A stretch of 64,000 nt of DNA from Notoacmeibacter sp. MSK16QG-6 (GTDB taxonomy: Bacteria; Pseudomonadota; Alphaproteobacteria; Rhizobiales; Rhizobiaceae): contig NZ_JAMYXM010000001.1 in the NCBI RefSeq assembly GCF_024158145.1, positions 1,178,001 through 1,242,000 of the forward strand, given 5' to 3'. The first letter of the stretch is position 1; each line of letters begins with the position of its first letter. The translations under genes were made by a program, and so were the position numbers. The notes under the pieces are model-generated. The model saw nothing but the letters and a program-made list of their open reading frames with translations. It did not search any database and was not told where the DNA came from. Shown piece after piece: positions 1-8,516 of the stretch.

Positions 1-707
1 TGAATGATATAGGCGCGGTCGATCAGATGAAGCATTTCGCGCACGCTGTGATCGGTGATGAGAACACCGATGCCCCGCCCCTTCAGATGCCGGACCAGTT
101 CCTGAATATCAGCGACAGCGATGGGATCGACGCCCGCAAAGGGCTCGTCGAGAAGCATGAAGCGTGGCCGGCTGGCAAGCGCACGGGCGATTTCCAGGCG
201 GCGCCGTTCACCACCGGACAGCGCAGTGGCCTGGCTTTTGCGCAGATGGGCGATGCCGAATTCGGACAGCAATTCATCTAACCGCTCCTGCCGGGCCGGG
301 CGGTCCGCTTCAACGAGCTCCAGCACGCCCATAATATTGTCTTCGACGGTCAGGCCGCGAAAAATCGATGCTTCCTGCGGCAGATAACCGATACCGAGAC
401 GAGCCCGCCGGTACATGGGAAGGGTGGTAATGTCGTAGCCATCGAGCTCGACGGAGCCTTCATCAACCGGGACCAGCCCGGTCACCATATAGAAGGTGGT
501 GGTCTTGCCGGCGCCGTTCGGACCGAGCAGACCGACAATCTCGCCCGTGCGCAGGCCAAACGATGCGCCGGAAACGACCTCCCGGCCGCCATAGCGTTTG
601 TGGACGGCCCGGGCGATCAGCGTATCGGACAGACGCTTCTGATCGTCTTCCGATGGCGTGTAGAACGTGTCGGCCTTGTCCCTGCGGGAGAAATTGGGAA
701 ATCTCAT
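1..707 (-). CDS. lptB: LPS export ABC transporter ATP-binding protein LptB (3' end cut by window edge)
   Basis: Cytoplasmic ATPase of the LptBFG complex that pulls lipopolysaccharide out of the inner membrane and pushes it along the LptC-LptA bridge. 235 codons are visible and the C-terminus lies outside the window. Walker [10 protein letters not shown] is at residues 62-70, followed by the signature [10 protein letters not shown], Walker B MLLDEPF and the H-loop ITDHSV. About 27 residues precede the ABC core, consistent with the chosen ATG at 705-707. It lies 16 bp downstream of lptA in the same operon, so lptC-lptA-lptB are very likely co-transcribed. In related genomes rpoN usually follows, but that is beyond the edge here. 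Confidence 0.96.
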   Translation of the reverse strand, partial: MRFPNFSRRDKADTFYTPSEDDQKRLSDTLIARAVHKRYGGREVVSGASFGLRTGEIVGLLGPNGAGKTTTFYMVTGLVPVDEGSVELDGYDITTLPMYRRARLGIGYLPQEASIFRGLTVEDNIMGVLELVEADRPARQERLDELLSEFGIAHLRKSQATALSGGERRRLEIARALASRPRFMLLDEPFAGVDPIAVADIQELVRHLKGRGIGVLITDHSVREMLHLIDRAYII

Positions 708-723
708 CGGTGAGGTCGGTTCC

Positions 724-1302
724 TCACTGGCTATCGGGAGAAATGACCATGCGAACGCGGCTGCCGCGGCAGGGGTCCAGCTTTGCACGTCCGGTCTCGG
801 TTTGTACTGTCAGGACGCAACCCGTCAGAACATTGTCGCCATCTGACAGGACAACCTGCTTTCCGGTCAGCCGCAACACGTTCGACTTCATATCGAAGCT
901 GCCTTCATCGCCGGTTGCGGTCTGCGTACCGGAATTGACGTAGACTTTGCCGCCCACCTCGATCCGTTCGATGTCGGACGAGGACTGACCTGCTGTCGAA
1001 GACGGCTCCGATCCGGCGTTCGAGGCGCTGGCCTTCTCGCTGTCCGTGTAGAAAACCTTCATGAAGCTCGACCGCATCTGCGTCTGCTTCTGCGTAACGG
1101 AGACATTGCCGGTAAAAACCGCCGTGTTTTCCTTGTCGAACACTTCGAGCTGGTCGCTCTCGATCTGAATGGGCTGACCGCCCTCCAGCTTGAAATTGGT
1201 GTCCTGGCTCTGCTGTTGCGCAATCGCCGGAGCAGTCATCATCGCCATGATAGCGATTGCCAAGCAGCCGTTGCGAACATTGGCCCGCACAGATTTATCC
1301 AT
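724..1302 (-). CDS. lptA: LPS transport periplasmic protein LptA
   Basis: Periplasmic bridge protein that carries LPS from LptC to the outer-membrane LptD/E translocon. The 192-residue product has a signal peptide (about 1-28, cleavage after APAIA) and one OstA-type beta-jellyroll domain (about 40-165), starting with an [21 protein letters not shown] stretch typical of the family. A Ser/Thr/Gly-rich loop follows the first strands. The start overlaps the 3' end of lptC by 8 bp, suggesting translational coupling. Length and context both fit LptA. Confidence 0.93.
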   Translation of the reverse strand: MDKSVRANVRNGCLAIAIMAMMTAPAIAQQQSQDTNFKLEGGQPIQIESDQLEVFDKENTAVFTGNVSVTQKQTQMRSSFMKVFYTDSEKASASNAGSEPSSTAGQSSSDIERIEVGGKVYVNSGTQTATGDEGSFDMKSNVLRLTGKQVVLSDGDNVLTGCVLTVQTETGRAKLDPCRGSRVRMVISPDSQ

Positions 1303-1999
1303 TGTCTGGTTCCTTCAGAGAGGGATCCGTTTTGACCGTCTGCTCCCCCGGCTTAACATCGTCTGGCACAAGACGCATTCGCACCGTACCTTCGAAAAGT
1401 ACCGTTCGTTTCTGACTGTCGATGCGGACGCTGTCAGCCGTGAGCGTGGTTGTCTTCGTCGTCAATCTTACCGGCTTGTCGCTCACGAAGCTACCCGCCA
1501 GCAGGTCGATCCGCCCGTCCTGTACATGGGCGGTCTCGCCAGCCGTCGTTTCCAGATCGAGCGGCGCCAGAAAATCGAGATACTGGTTTTCCGCATCATA
1601 GAAGCCGGCATCGGATTCGAAGGCGACACGACTGCTGGAGCCGAGTGGCAATTCGCCCGAGAGGTTGCGCAGTTCAAGGCGATTCATATCTTCGGGCGAT
1701 TGCAAGGCGCTCTCGGCGGTGATGCTATAGGGCTGGTCGGCGCTGTTGCGTCCTTCCAGTTTCGGCGCCCCCATGACGACACGACCGTCTTCCACATCGT
1801 CATTGTCCAATTCAGGCACAGGGATCGCAAGCGTCGCCAGGACCGTCGCCAAGACTCCGAAAGCCAAGACAGCGCCAGCGCCGAACAGCAGCGCATCGCG
1901 AACACGGCGCACACGACGGCTGTGACGGCGGGCTTCATCGACCCGGTCCCTGATGGTTTCGGCGGTATTCGACCCGATTGTCTGCTGCGCATCGCTCAT
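1295..1999 (-). CDS. lptC: LPS export system protein LptC
   Basis: Bitopic inner-membrane protein that receives LPS from LptBFG and hands it to LptA. It has 234 residues: a basic cytoplasmic N-terminus, a single membrane anchor at about 36-59, then a periplasmic LptC/OstA-like beta domain. The family is poorly conserved, and the assignment rests on topology, length and position directly upstream of lptA and lptB. It is divergent from sppA; the 136-bp spacer must hold both promoters. The C-terminal tail after the beta domain is Pro/Lys-rich. Confidence 0.88.
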   Translation of the reverse strand: MSDAQQTIGSNTAETIRDRVDEARRHSRRVRRVRDALLFGAGAVLAFGVLATVLATLAIPVPELDNDDVEDGRVVMGAPKLEGRNSADQPYSITAESALQSPEDMNRLELRNLSGELPLGSSSRVAFESDAGFYDAENQYLDFLAPLDLETTAGETAHVQDGRIDLLAGSFVSDKPVRLTTKTTTLTADSVRIDSQKRTVLFEGTVRMRLVPDDVKPGEQTVKTDPSLKEPDNG

Positions 2000-2135
2000 C
2001 GAATGTTCTCCTGCCCTGACAAAGTGGCAAAGGCAAGCAGCAGCAGGAAATCGGCTGCACTTGAATCTCTGGCAAAACGCACAGATTCCACTCCAGTTGA
2101 ATGGAAATATCCCGACCGAGAAGCGGAGAATGAAG

Positions 2136-3107
2136 ATGAGCGCAACAGACGCCGAGGAGATTGTCGCACGACGTCAGCAGCGGCGAAAGCTCGGCCGCTG
2201 GCGGATTGCGGCTATCGTCTTCGCCCTCATCGCAGTCGGGGCGGTTATCTGGCGTGCCGGCTTACCGGGCGATGAAATGTCGCTCGCCTCGCAGATCGCG
2301 AAGGTCAAGATCGAAGGCGCGATCACTGAGGATACCGATCTTCTCGACAGACTGGACCGCATCGCCTCGACCGATAGCGTCAAAGGCGTTGTTCTCGTCA
2401 TCGACTCGCCAGGCGGAACCTCGGTCGGCGGTGAGGCGATCCACGATGCGATCAGGAAGATCGCTATCAAAAAACCGGTGGTCGCCCAAGTCGGCACGCT
2501 TGCCGCATCCGCCGGCTACATGATCGCGGCAGCCGCCGATCACATCGTGGCGCGACAGAGCTCAATCGTTGGATCGATCGGTGTCCTTGTGCAATATCCG
2601 AATGTCGAGCGCGGTCTCGATATGATCGGAATCGAGATGGACGCGGTAAAAAGCTCGCCTCTGAAGGCCGAACCGTCGCCGTTCAATCCGACCACGCAAG
2701 CCGAACGCGAGGTCCTGCAAAAGGTGGTCGACGATATTTACGAGTGGTTCGTTGCGCTGGTTGCCGAACGCAGGCCGCTCTCTCTCGGGGAGACCCGCAC
2801 ATTGGCCGACGGTTCGGTCTTTTCGGGACGCCAGGCATTGGAAAACAAACTGGTCGACGCGCTTGGCGGGGAGGATGCGGCCGTCGAATGGCTTGAAAGC
2901 AAAGGGATAGCAAAAGACCTCGCCATCGTCGAATGGAAGCCGAAAGCGGAGTACCGGATTTTCGGTATTCCGGTCGGCTCGACGGGCGGCAGCACCGCCG
3001 ATCTTCTGGATCGGTTGCCGCTACCCCTTATCGGTCAATGGCTTAAGCAAAAGCTGATGCTTGACGGTGTTATGGCTCTCTGGCAACCTTCGGCAGCCGG
3101 AAGATAA
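2136..3107 (+). CDS. sppA: Signal peptide peptidase SppA (S49 family, short form)
   Basis: Membrane-anchored serine protease that clears remnant signal peptides. The start at 2136 is chosen because GGAG at 2125-2128 lies 7 bases upstream; an ATG two codons earlier sits too close to it. The product has 323 residues, with a membrane anchor at about 23-40 and one S49 domain. The nucleophile is Ser125 in the AASAGYMIA motif and the general base Lys177 in SPLKAEPSP, the Ser-Lys dyad of the family. It is the single-domain form, not the long tandem E. coli form. ihfB follows 44 bp downstream, a common order in Hyphomicrobiales. Confidence 0.93.
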   Translation: MSATDAEEIVARRQQRRKLGRWRIAAIVFALIAVGAVIWRAGLPGDEMSLASQIAKVKIEGAITEDTDLLDRLDRIASTDSVKGVVLVIDSPGGTSVGGEAIHDAIRKIAIKKPVVAQVGTLAASAGYMIAAAADHIVARQSSIVGSIGVLVQYPNVERGLDMIGIEMDAVKSSPLKAEPSPFNPTTQAEREVLQKVVDDIYEWFVALVAERRPLSLGETRTLADGSVFSGRQALENKLVDALGGEDAAVEWLESKGIAKDLAIVEWKPKAEYRIFGIPVGSTGGSTADLLDRLPLPLIGQWLKQKLMLDGVMALWQPSAAGR

Positions 3108-3151
3108 GGGACTCACGGTGCATCAGCCAACCGGGAGGAGTATCATCGACC

Positions 3152-3439
3152 ATGATAAAATCTGAACTCGTGCAGACAATCGCCAATCGCAACCCTCATC
3201 TTTTTCAGCGGGATGTGGACCGTATCGTCAATGTGGTCCTGGAGGAGATTTCGCAGGCCCTGATCGAGGGCAATCGCGTGGAATTGCGCGGGTTCGGCGC
3301 TTTTTCAGTCAAGAACCGCCCGGCGCGCACCGGGCGCAATCCGAGGACCGGCGAAACCGTCGATGTCGAGGAGAAGTGGGTTCCGTTCTTCAAGGCCGGA
3401 AAGGAGTTGCGCGAAAGGTTGAACGCCAGCAAAAAATAG
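3152..3439 (+). CDS. ihfB: Integration host factor subunit beta
   Basis: Nucleoid protein that forms the IHF heterodimer with IhfA and bends DNA sharply, supporting sigma54 promoters, replication and recombination. The 95-residue product matches the HU/IHF family over its whole length: helical dimer body, GFGAF turn (48-52) and the DNA-intercalating arm RNPRTGE (62-68) carrying the conserved proline. The Glu-Leu-Arg-Gly sequence before GFGAF is more IHF-beta-like than HU-like. It follows sppA closely and has no clear terminator, only a weak 6-bp inverted repeat after the stop. Confidence 0.95.
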   Translation: MIKSELVQTIANRNPHLFQRDVDRIVNVVLEEISQALIEGNRVELRGFGAFSVKNRPARTGRNPRTGETVDVEEKWVPFFKAGKELRERLNASKK

Positions 3440-3482
3440 CTGCGCTTTCAGACATCGCAGCATCCGATACTTGTTGGGCTAA

Positions 3483-3983
3483 CTATCGGCCCTTTGCCGC
3501 AGCGAGAGCATAGCCGAACTCGCTGGCGAAGCTGTCCCGGTCGTCGGGATTGAGAAAATGGCCGATAGGCAGATGCCGCGCCTGATCCTTCAACGCCATT
3601 TCCGTGATGCCGATATCGGGCTTTCTTTCCACAGCGAACCGTGTCCAGAACGGGTTGAACCGGTGTTCCGCCACGCGCCCTGACGGCGCATATTGGCGCA
3701 CCTCGATATCGTGCCGCCAGACAGTCACTTCTTCGCGAGCCCGCGCCGCCCGATAGTTCAAGCGGAAAGCGATATAGAGAATGACCAGATCGAGACCGAA
3801 AAAGCCGAGAATCGGCCAAGCACCGATCGACAGGAAATAAAGACCTGTGCCGAGCCATAAGATGGCGACGAGGGCCATGAGAACCAGAAACCCGGTCCGG
3901 CCAAGCGAGCGGTGCGGCGTCAGAACCGCGTCGAATATCGGCGCAGTTGCATCGTCCGGAAAAGCCTCGTGATTGCCCGTCAT
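3483..3983 (-). CDS. DUF2244 domain-containing membrane protein
   Basis: Function unknown. The 166-residue product fits the DUF2244 family: an N-terminal segment with LTPHRSL, two adjacent membrane helices (about 31-50 and 54-71), then a soluble part with conserved EVTVWRHDIEVRQY and the motif FNPFWTRF. Such proteins are widespread in Alphaproteobacteria as small inner-membrane proteins. It is convergent with ihfB and divergent from nth (64-bp spacer). I see no catalytic residues from which an activity could be inferred. Confidence 0.85.
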   Translation of the reverse strand: MTGNHEAFPDDATAPIFDAVLTPHRSLGRTGFLVLMALVAILWLGTGLYFLSIGAWPILGFFGLDLVILYIAFRLNYRAARAREEVTVWRHDIEVRQYAPSGRVAEHRFNPFWTRFAVERKPDIGITEMALKDQARHLPIGHFLNPDDRDSFASEFGYALAAAKGR

Positions 3984-4047
3984 TAAGACCCAGCACCTTC
4001 CCGATAAGTCTTTCGATCACGCCGCCGGCGCTTTATAGGCGATCATC

Positions 4048-4893
4048 ATGGCAGCCAAAAAAAGCATAAAAGCGGCGACGAAACCAGCGGGCGGAGCCAG
4101 GCGTAGACCCCGCCGAACGGCCTATACAAAGGCCGAGATCGAGGAAATCTTCCGGCGGTTTTCCATCCAGCGGCCGGAACCGAAGGGCGAACTCGCTCAT
4201 ACAAATCCCTTTACGCTGGTGGTGGCTGTCGCCTTGTCGGCCCAGGCGACGGATGTCGGTGTAAACCGCGCTACGGCAAAGCTCTTTCCGATAGCTGACA
4301 CGCCGGAAAAAATGCTCGCTCTCGGCGAAGCGGGCGTGGGCGATCACATCCGCACGATCGGGCTCTGGCGCAACAAAGCCAAGAACGTGATTGCGCTTTC
4401 GCAGAAGTTGATCGACGATTTTGGCGGCGAGGTGCCGCAGACGCGAGAAGAGCTAGTGACGCTGCCCGGTGTCGGACGCAAGACAGCGAATGTCGTGCTC
4501 AGCATGGCGTTCGGCAAGAAGACTTTGGCCGTCGACACGCATATTTTTCGACTTGCCAACCGGCTGAAACTGGCGCCTGGCAAAACCCCCGATGCCGTGG
4601 AACAGAACCTTCTAGCGGTTATTCCGGATCACTATCTCTACCATGCGCATCACTGGCTGATCCTGCATGGCCGCTATGTGTGCAAGGCCCGAAAGCCAGA
4701 TTGCGATGCGTGCATCATCGCCGATCTTTGCAAAGCTCCTGAGAAAACCTCGGATATACCTGCACCACTGATCGAAATTCCAAACGCAGCGAACCCGCTC
4801 GGGGGTGATCTTCAGGCTGGAAGCGGCGTTGGCGCCGCCGCGGCCGGCAGGGCAAATTCGCTATCGCGCCGACTGAGCTTCAAATGCAGATGA
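4048..4893 (+). CDS. nth: Endonuclease III (DNA glycosylase/AP lyase)
   Basis: Base-excision repair enzyme that removes oxidised pyrimidines and cleaves the abasic site. The helix-hairpin-helix LPGVGRKTANVV contains catalytic Lys145 and is followed by Asp163 in VDTHIFR. A C-X6-C-X2-C-X5-C cluster (Cys212, 219, 222, 228) binds 4Fe-4S. The 281-residue protein is longer than the usual 210-230: it has a basic N-terminal tail (1-25) and a C-terminal tail of about 50 residues after the cluster. The last 82 bp of the gene overlap the convergent cysZ-like gene, so part of the tail shares DNA with that protein's C-terminus. Confidence 0.95.
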   Translation: MAAKKSIKAATKPAGGARRRPRRTAYTKAEIEEIFRRFSIQRPEPKGELAHTNPFTLVVAVALSAQATDVGVNRATAKLFPIADTPEKMLALGEAGVGDHIRTIGLWRNKAKNVIALSQKLIDDFGGEVPQTREELVTLPGVGRKTANVVLSMAFGKKTLAVDTHIFRLANRLKLAPGKTPDAVEQNLLAVIPDHYLYHAHHWLILHGRYVCKARKPDCDACIIADLCKAPEKTSDIPAPLIEIPNAANPLGGDLQAGSGVGAAAAGRANSLSRRLSFKCR

Positions 4894-5558
4894 ACCATCA
4901 GCGCCGCCGCGAAAAGCGGCGTCAGCAGGTTGAGAAGCGGCACTGATAGCATGGCGGCAATGGGCAGCCCGGCCAGGAAAACCGTCATGCCGTGCCGTCG
5001 CCGAAAGGCCTTGGCCTCGGCCTCCGGGCGATACCGCAGGGCGGCGAATTCGAAGAATTCCCGGCTGAGCAGATAGGCGTTCACCGCGAAGAACGCGAAA
5101 AGATTGACGAAGGGAACCAGCAGAAGCAGCAGCGCCAGAAGATTGCCGATCACAACGACGCCGAGAAATTTCACGCTGAGCCAGAAACCGGCGACCATCG
5201 GCACCGGCCTGCCGCCTTGGACAGCCGGGTAATCCTCCCGTTCGATCACCTCGGCGGCATCGTCCAGAAAAAGCGAGGCGACGATGGCGCTGGCCGGCGC
5301 GATCAAAAGCCCGAGCACGATGGCAAAAACAATCGCGGCCAGAATGGACGTTGTTACCTGAAGCCAACCTTCCCATCGGGTCTGTCCTTCCCATAGCGCA
5401 TCGACCCAGGGAAGCGCGGCCCACTCGAACAGTTCGCGCAAGCCGAACCAAGCCATCAGCAGGGCCAGTAGCGTCAAGCCGATCGACTTGAAAAAGACAC
5501 CACGAAACTCCGGCGAGAAAAGACGGAAAAAGGCGGCGGTCGTAGCGGTGAGGATCAT
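4812..5558 (-). CDS. CysZ-like / EI24-domain membrane protein
   Basis: Multi-spanning inner-membrane protein of the CysZ/EI24 family, whose founding member is a sulfate permease for cysteine synthesis. The 248-residue product has about four long hydrophobic segments (around 22-40, 68-95, 125-160 and 195-220) and family features such as LLLLVPFVNLFAFF and NAYLLSREFFEFAALR. Function is inferred from the family only; the specific substrate in this clade is not established. The C-terminal Ala/Pro-rich end overlaps nth tail-to-tail by 82 bp. Upstream it is divergent from the PfkB kinase. Confidence 0.82.
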   Translation of the reverse strand: MILTATTAAFFRLFSPEFRGVFFKSIGLTLLALLMAWFGLRELFEWAALPWVDALWEGQTRWEGWLQVTTSILAAIVFAIVLGLLIAPASAIVASLFLDDAAEVIEREDYPAVQGGRPVPMVAGFWLSVKFLGVVVIGNLLALLLLLVPFVNLFAFFAVNAYLLSREFFEFAALRYRPEAEAKAFRRRHGMTVFLAGLPIAAMLSVPLLNLLTPLFAAALMVHLHLKLSRRDSEFALPAAAAPTPLPA

Positions 5559-5738
5559 GAAAGGTCAATCGCTCTGCAAGGTTTGTGACAAACGCGACAG
5601 GAGCGAAATATGGTTTTGCCGGGTAAGCTTCAAGCGAATGTGGCTCGCTTATATCGCCTTTCCTTGGGCGAAGGCTTTGCATTTCGCTCGCCCTGCCGCT
5701 ATTGCGAAGCGATTTTCCTTCACATGACGGATAGCTGT

Positions 5739-6740
5739 ATGAGCAACGGACCCACCCATCACGTGCTGTGCATTGGCAATGCGATGGTCGATATGCTGGC
5801 GCGCTGCGACGACGCCTTTCTCGACGAACATCAGATCGTCAAAGGTGCAATGAACCTCGTCGATGCGGAACGTTCGGCGCAGCTATACGATGCCATGGGA
5901 CCATCGGAGACGATGAGCGGAGGATCGGCCGGCAATACGGCTGCGGCGATCGCCGCGCTTGGGGGATCGGTCGCCTATATCGGTAAGGTGGCGGACGATC
6001 AGCTCGGTACGATTTTCGAACACGATATCCGGGCGCTCGGCGCGAAGTTCGAGACAGAGCCGTTGCAGCAAGGCAGTCCCACCGCGCGATGCATGATATT
6101 CGTTACGCCGGATGGCGAGCGATCCATGAACACCTATCTCGGCGCCTGCACCGAACTGACGGAAGCAGATATCAGGGAAAGCACCGTCGGCGATTGCGAT
6201 ATCACCTATTTCGAAGGCTATCTCTGGGACCCGCCTCAGGCGAAAGCGGCGATCCGCAAAGCCGCGAAAATCGCCCACGCGCATGGCCGGAAAGTCGCCA
6301 TCAGCCTGTCAGATCCCTTCTGCGTGGATCGCTATCGCGAGGAATTCCTGGAACTGCTGCGCAGCCGAACCGTGGACATTGTCTTCGCCAATGAGACCGA
6401 ATTGCTGTCTCTCTACGAAAGCGACAATTTCGACAGCGCCCTCGATCAGCTCAGCAAGGATTGCATGCTTGCGACCGTCACGCGCGGTCCAATCGGTTCG
6501 GTCGTCATTCAGGACGGAAAGCGCTACGACGTGCCGGCTTTCAAAGCCGCGGTGCGCCGCGATACGACCGGCGCGGGCGATTTATATGCAGCCGGTTTTC
6601 TGCATGGGTTGACCAATGGCAGAACGCTCGAAGAGAGCGCGTCGCTCGGCAATTTCTGCGCCGGCGTCATCATCGAGCAGATGGGGCCACGACCGCCGGT
6701 GAACCTGGCTGAACTGGCTCAGAAGGCCGGCAAACTCTAG
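5739..6740 (+). CDS. PfkB-family carbohydrate/nucleoside kinase (adenosine kinase-like)
   Basis: ATP-dependent kinase of the ribokinase/PfkB superfamily, annotated in rhizobia as adenosine kinase. It has the N-terminal GNAMVD motif, substrate-binding GGSAGNTA (61-68) and the C-terminal signature DTTGAGDLYAAG with catalytic Asp281. The 333-residue length fits. Start 5739 is preferred because GGA lies 7 bases upstream and the N-terminus then matches relatives; an in-frame ATG at 5724 is the alternative. It is monocistronic, divergent from the cysZ-like gene. The precise substrate (adenosine or another sugar) cannot be settled from sequence alone. Confidence 0.87.
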   Translation: MSNGPTHHVLCIGNAMVDMLARCDDAFLDEHQIVKGAMNLVDAERSAQLYDAMGPSETMSGGSAGNTAAAIAALGGSVAYIGKVADDQLGTIFEHDIRALGAKFETEPLQQGSPTARCMIFVTPDGERSMNTYLGACTELTEADIRESTVGDCDITYFEGYLWDPPQAKAAIRKAAKIAHAHGRKVAISLSDPFCVDRYREEFLELLRSRTVDIVFANETELLSLYESDNFDSALDQLSKDCMLATVTRGPIGSVVIQDGKRYDVPAFKAAVRRDTTGAGDLYAAGFLHGLTNGRTLEESASLGNFCAGVIIEQMGPRPPVNLAELAQKAGKL

Positions 6741-6796
6741 AGCAAGTTCAACAAAGCGCTGCACGGGGTAGTAATTCATCTCGCCGCGCGCCGACG

Positions 6797-6822
6797 AAAA
6801 AGGACCGGACGTCTCCGTCCGG
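6797..6822 (-). terminator. Intrinsic terminator of the outer-membrane barrel gene
   Basis: Perfect 7-bp stem CCGGACG/CGTCCGG (6805-6811 and 6816-6822) with a 4-base loop. On the minus strand it is followed a few bases later by five U residues (6801-6797). It lies 44 bp past the stop of the barrel gene at 6866 and also separates it from the convergent kinase. Confidence 0.8.
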
Positions 6823-6865
6823 CCCCTTCGCTCCCCAGCTAAACTGCGGATCGGCTCGTACCGAC

Positions 6866-7450
6866 TTAGAACTTATACGAGACGCGGGCGCGCACTGTGT
6901 GCAGGTCCAGGTCGGAGTTGGTATCGTCGAACTCGCCGAAATTGTGGTACATGTAGTCGGAGCCGACGACGATGTTGTCGGTAGCCGCAAAGTCCAGCCC
7001 AGCGCCGACTTCGAGGGCACCATCGCTCACGTCGCCATCGGTGTCGCTCTCACCCCAGGCATAGGCATAGCCCACAGTGCCGCTGACGAGGAAACGGTCG
7101 ATCGCCACACCGGCCTTCAGCTTGGCGCGTGCGATGGCGTCGATCTCAAGATCTTCACCGTCGATGCCGCTTGCATCGACATCGATTTCCGGGCCGACGA
7201 CGAAGGAACCGTACTGCATCAGATAGCCGGCATGGAGACCGCCGACGATACCGCTCGGGTCATCGCCCGGATCGGCTTCGGCGAAACCGTAGCCGAGCTG
7301 CGCACCGGCATAACCGCCATCCCAGCCGAACCGCTCGGGGGCGACGTCATAGGAGGGAGCGGGGGTCGGCGCGGAATAGTCGATCACGTCGGCGGCCATG
7401 GCGGGCGTCGCCATCAGGGCGATCGCGGTGGTTGCGAGAAGAATTTTCAT
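6866..7450 (-). CDS. Outer membrane beta-barrel protein (Omp25/Omp31-like)
   Basis: Small outer-membrane barrel of the Omp25/Omp31 family found in Brucella and relatives. The 194-residue protein has a signal peptide cleaved after AMAA (about residue 20), a Pro-rich linker, then the typical GWDGGYAGAQLGYGF first strand and repeated amphipathic strands ending in a C-terminal Phe (VRARVSYKF), the BAM recognition signature. Such proteins support envelope integrity. The gene has its own promoter region (7451-7693) and terminator, so it is monocistronic. Confidence 0.88.
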   Translation of the reverse strand: MKILLATTAIALMATPAMAADVIDYSAPTPAPSYDVAPERFGWDGGYAGAQLGYGFAEADPGDDPSGIVGGLHAGYLMQYGSFVVGPEIDVDASGIDGEDLEIDAIARAKLKAGVAIDRFLVSGTVGYAYAWGESDTDGDVSDGALEVGAGLDFAATDNIVVGSDYMYHNFGEFDDTNSDLDLHTVRARVSYKF

Positions 7451-7623
7451 TTGGGGACCTCGTTACTCGTTTTTACGCTTACTCAAACGCGACGGATAAT
7501 CGTCACGGCGTGACCGAATAATGGGCCACTGTAAGAAAGCGTTCCAGCCAATTCGGTCGTCATGGAGGCGGTGACGACCGCCGGCACTCCAAAAAATATC
7601 ATTAAACGCTAAAAAACCTAAAG

Positions 7624-7653
7624 TTTTAAATGGTTTGTACCATTAAACCTTTG
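7624..7653. repeat. A/T-rich imperfect inverted repeat upstream of the barrel gene
   Basis: The arms TTTTAAATGGT and ACCATTAAA pair over nine bases with a one-base bulge around TTGT. The repeat sits in the A/T-rich part of the spacer between the grpE terminator and the barrel gene promoter region. It could be an operator, but nothing identifies a regulator. Confidence 0.35.
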
Positions 7654-7695
7654 TTCACCATCAATATTCTTTGTCAAAAAACGAACGGAAAGCAC

Positions 7696-7722
7696 AAAAA
7701 AAGCGGCCCCGAAAGGCCGCTT
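7696..7722 (-). terminator. Intrinsic terminator of grpE
   Basis: An 8-bp perfect stem AAGCGGCC/GGCCGCTT (7701-7708 and 7715-7722) with a 6-base loop, followed on the minus strand by a run of seven U residues. It lies 26 bp past the grpE stop codon and ends the hrcA-grpE transcript. Confidence 0.9.
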
Positions 7723-7747
7723 CTTATGGTCAATATTGTCTTAACTT

Positions 7748-8413
7748 TCAGGCGTCGCGGGTCGCCATTTCGTCGGGCGGCCCCGGCTCTGCCTTGTCGC
7801 CATGGTCAACCGACGATGCATCGGCTGCAGGCGCAGCTTTCGGCCCACCCTTTGAGACACCAACCATGGCAGGCCGCAAAACGCGCTCGCCAATGCGGTA
7901 TCCGGCCTGCACAACCTGCACCACAGTATTGTTAGGCATATCAGGATTGGGGACTTCGAACATCGCCTGGTGGAAGTTCGGATCGAAGCGCTCGCCCTCG
8001 GGCTCCAGTTTGACTACGCCATGACGCTGCAGCGCGCCGTGCATGGACTTTTGGGTAAGCTCCACGCCTTCGATCAATGCAGCGAAACCGGCATCGCCAT
8101 TGTTACGGGCATCCTCCGGGATCGCTTCAAGAGCGCGGGTCAGATTGTCGGCCACGCCCAGCATGTCGCGGGCGAAATTGGCGATGGAAAAGCTTTTCGC
8201 GTCCGCAACGTCACGCTGCGAGCGGCGACGCACGTTCTCTGCTTCAGCCGCGGTACGCAACAGCTTGTCGCGCAGCTCTTCCACTTCCTTGCCCAGTTCC
8301 ATCAAAGCGGCATTTGCCTGTTCGGCCTGATCGGCAGCGTACTCGCCAGTCGACTCAGCATTCTGGCCGTTCGCTTCGTCCATGGCTTCGCTAGGATTGT
8401 CTTCGGGGCTCAT
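7748..8413 (-). CDS. grpE: Nucleotide exchange factor GrpE
   Basis: Homodimeric co-chaperone that releases ADP from DnaK. With the start at 8413 (GAGG four bases upstream) the protein has 221 residues; an in-frame ATG at 8428 would add five. The N-terminus is acidic and low-complexity, then comes a long coiled coil (about 30-90; [18 protein letters not shown]) and the C-terminal beta domain with [24 protein letters not shown]-type signature and [18 protein letters not shown]. It lies 103 bp downstream of hrcA on the same strand, and dnaK and dnaJ are some 40 kb away. Confidence 0.95.
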   Translation of the reverse strand: MSPEDNPSEAMDEANGQNAESTGEYAADQAEQANAALMELGKEVEELRDKLLRTAAEAENVRRRSQRDVADAKSFSIANFARDMLGVADNLTRALEAIPEDARNNGDAGFAALIEGVELTQKSMHGALQRHGVVKLEPEGERFDPNFHQAMFEVPNPDMPNNTVVQVVQAGYRIGERVLRPAMVGVSKGGPKAAPAADASSVDHGDKAEPGPPDEMATRDA

Positions 8414-8516
8414 CGATCCTCGTTCCATTCTCTGGCGGCTTGTTCAACCGTCTGTTCCGCTGTGCCCGATATCGAGACACGGAACGCGCAAATCAACCCC
8501 CTTAACGCGCAATTGC

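Noticed and set aside
1190-2275. 361-codon plus-strand frame over lptC/lptA
   Set aside because: The minus-strand lptC and lptA genes explain the region, and the antisense product has no domain.
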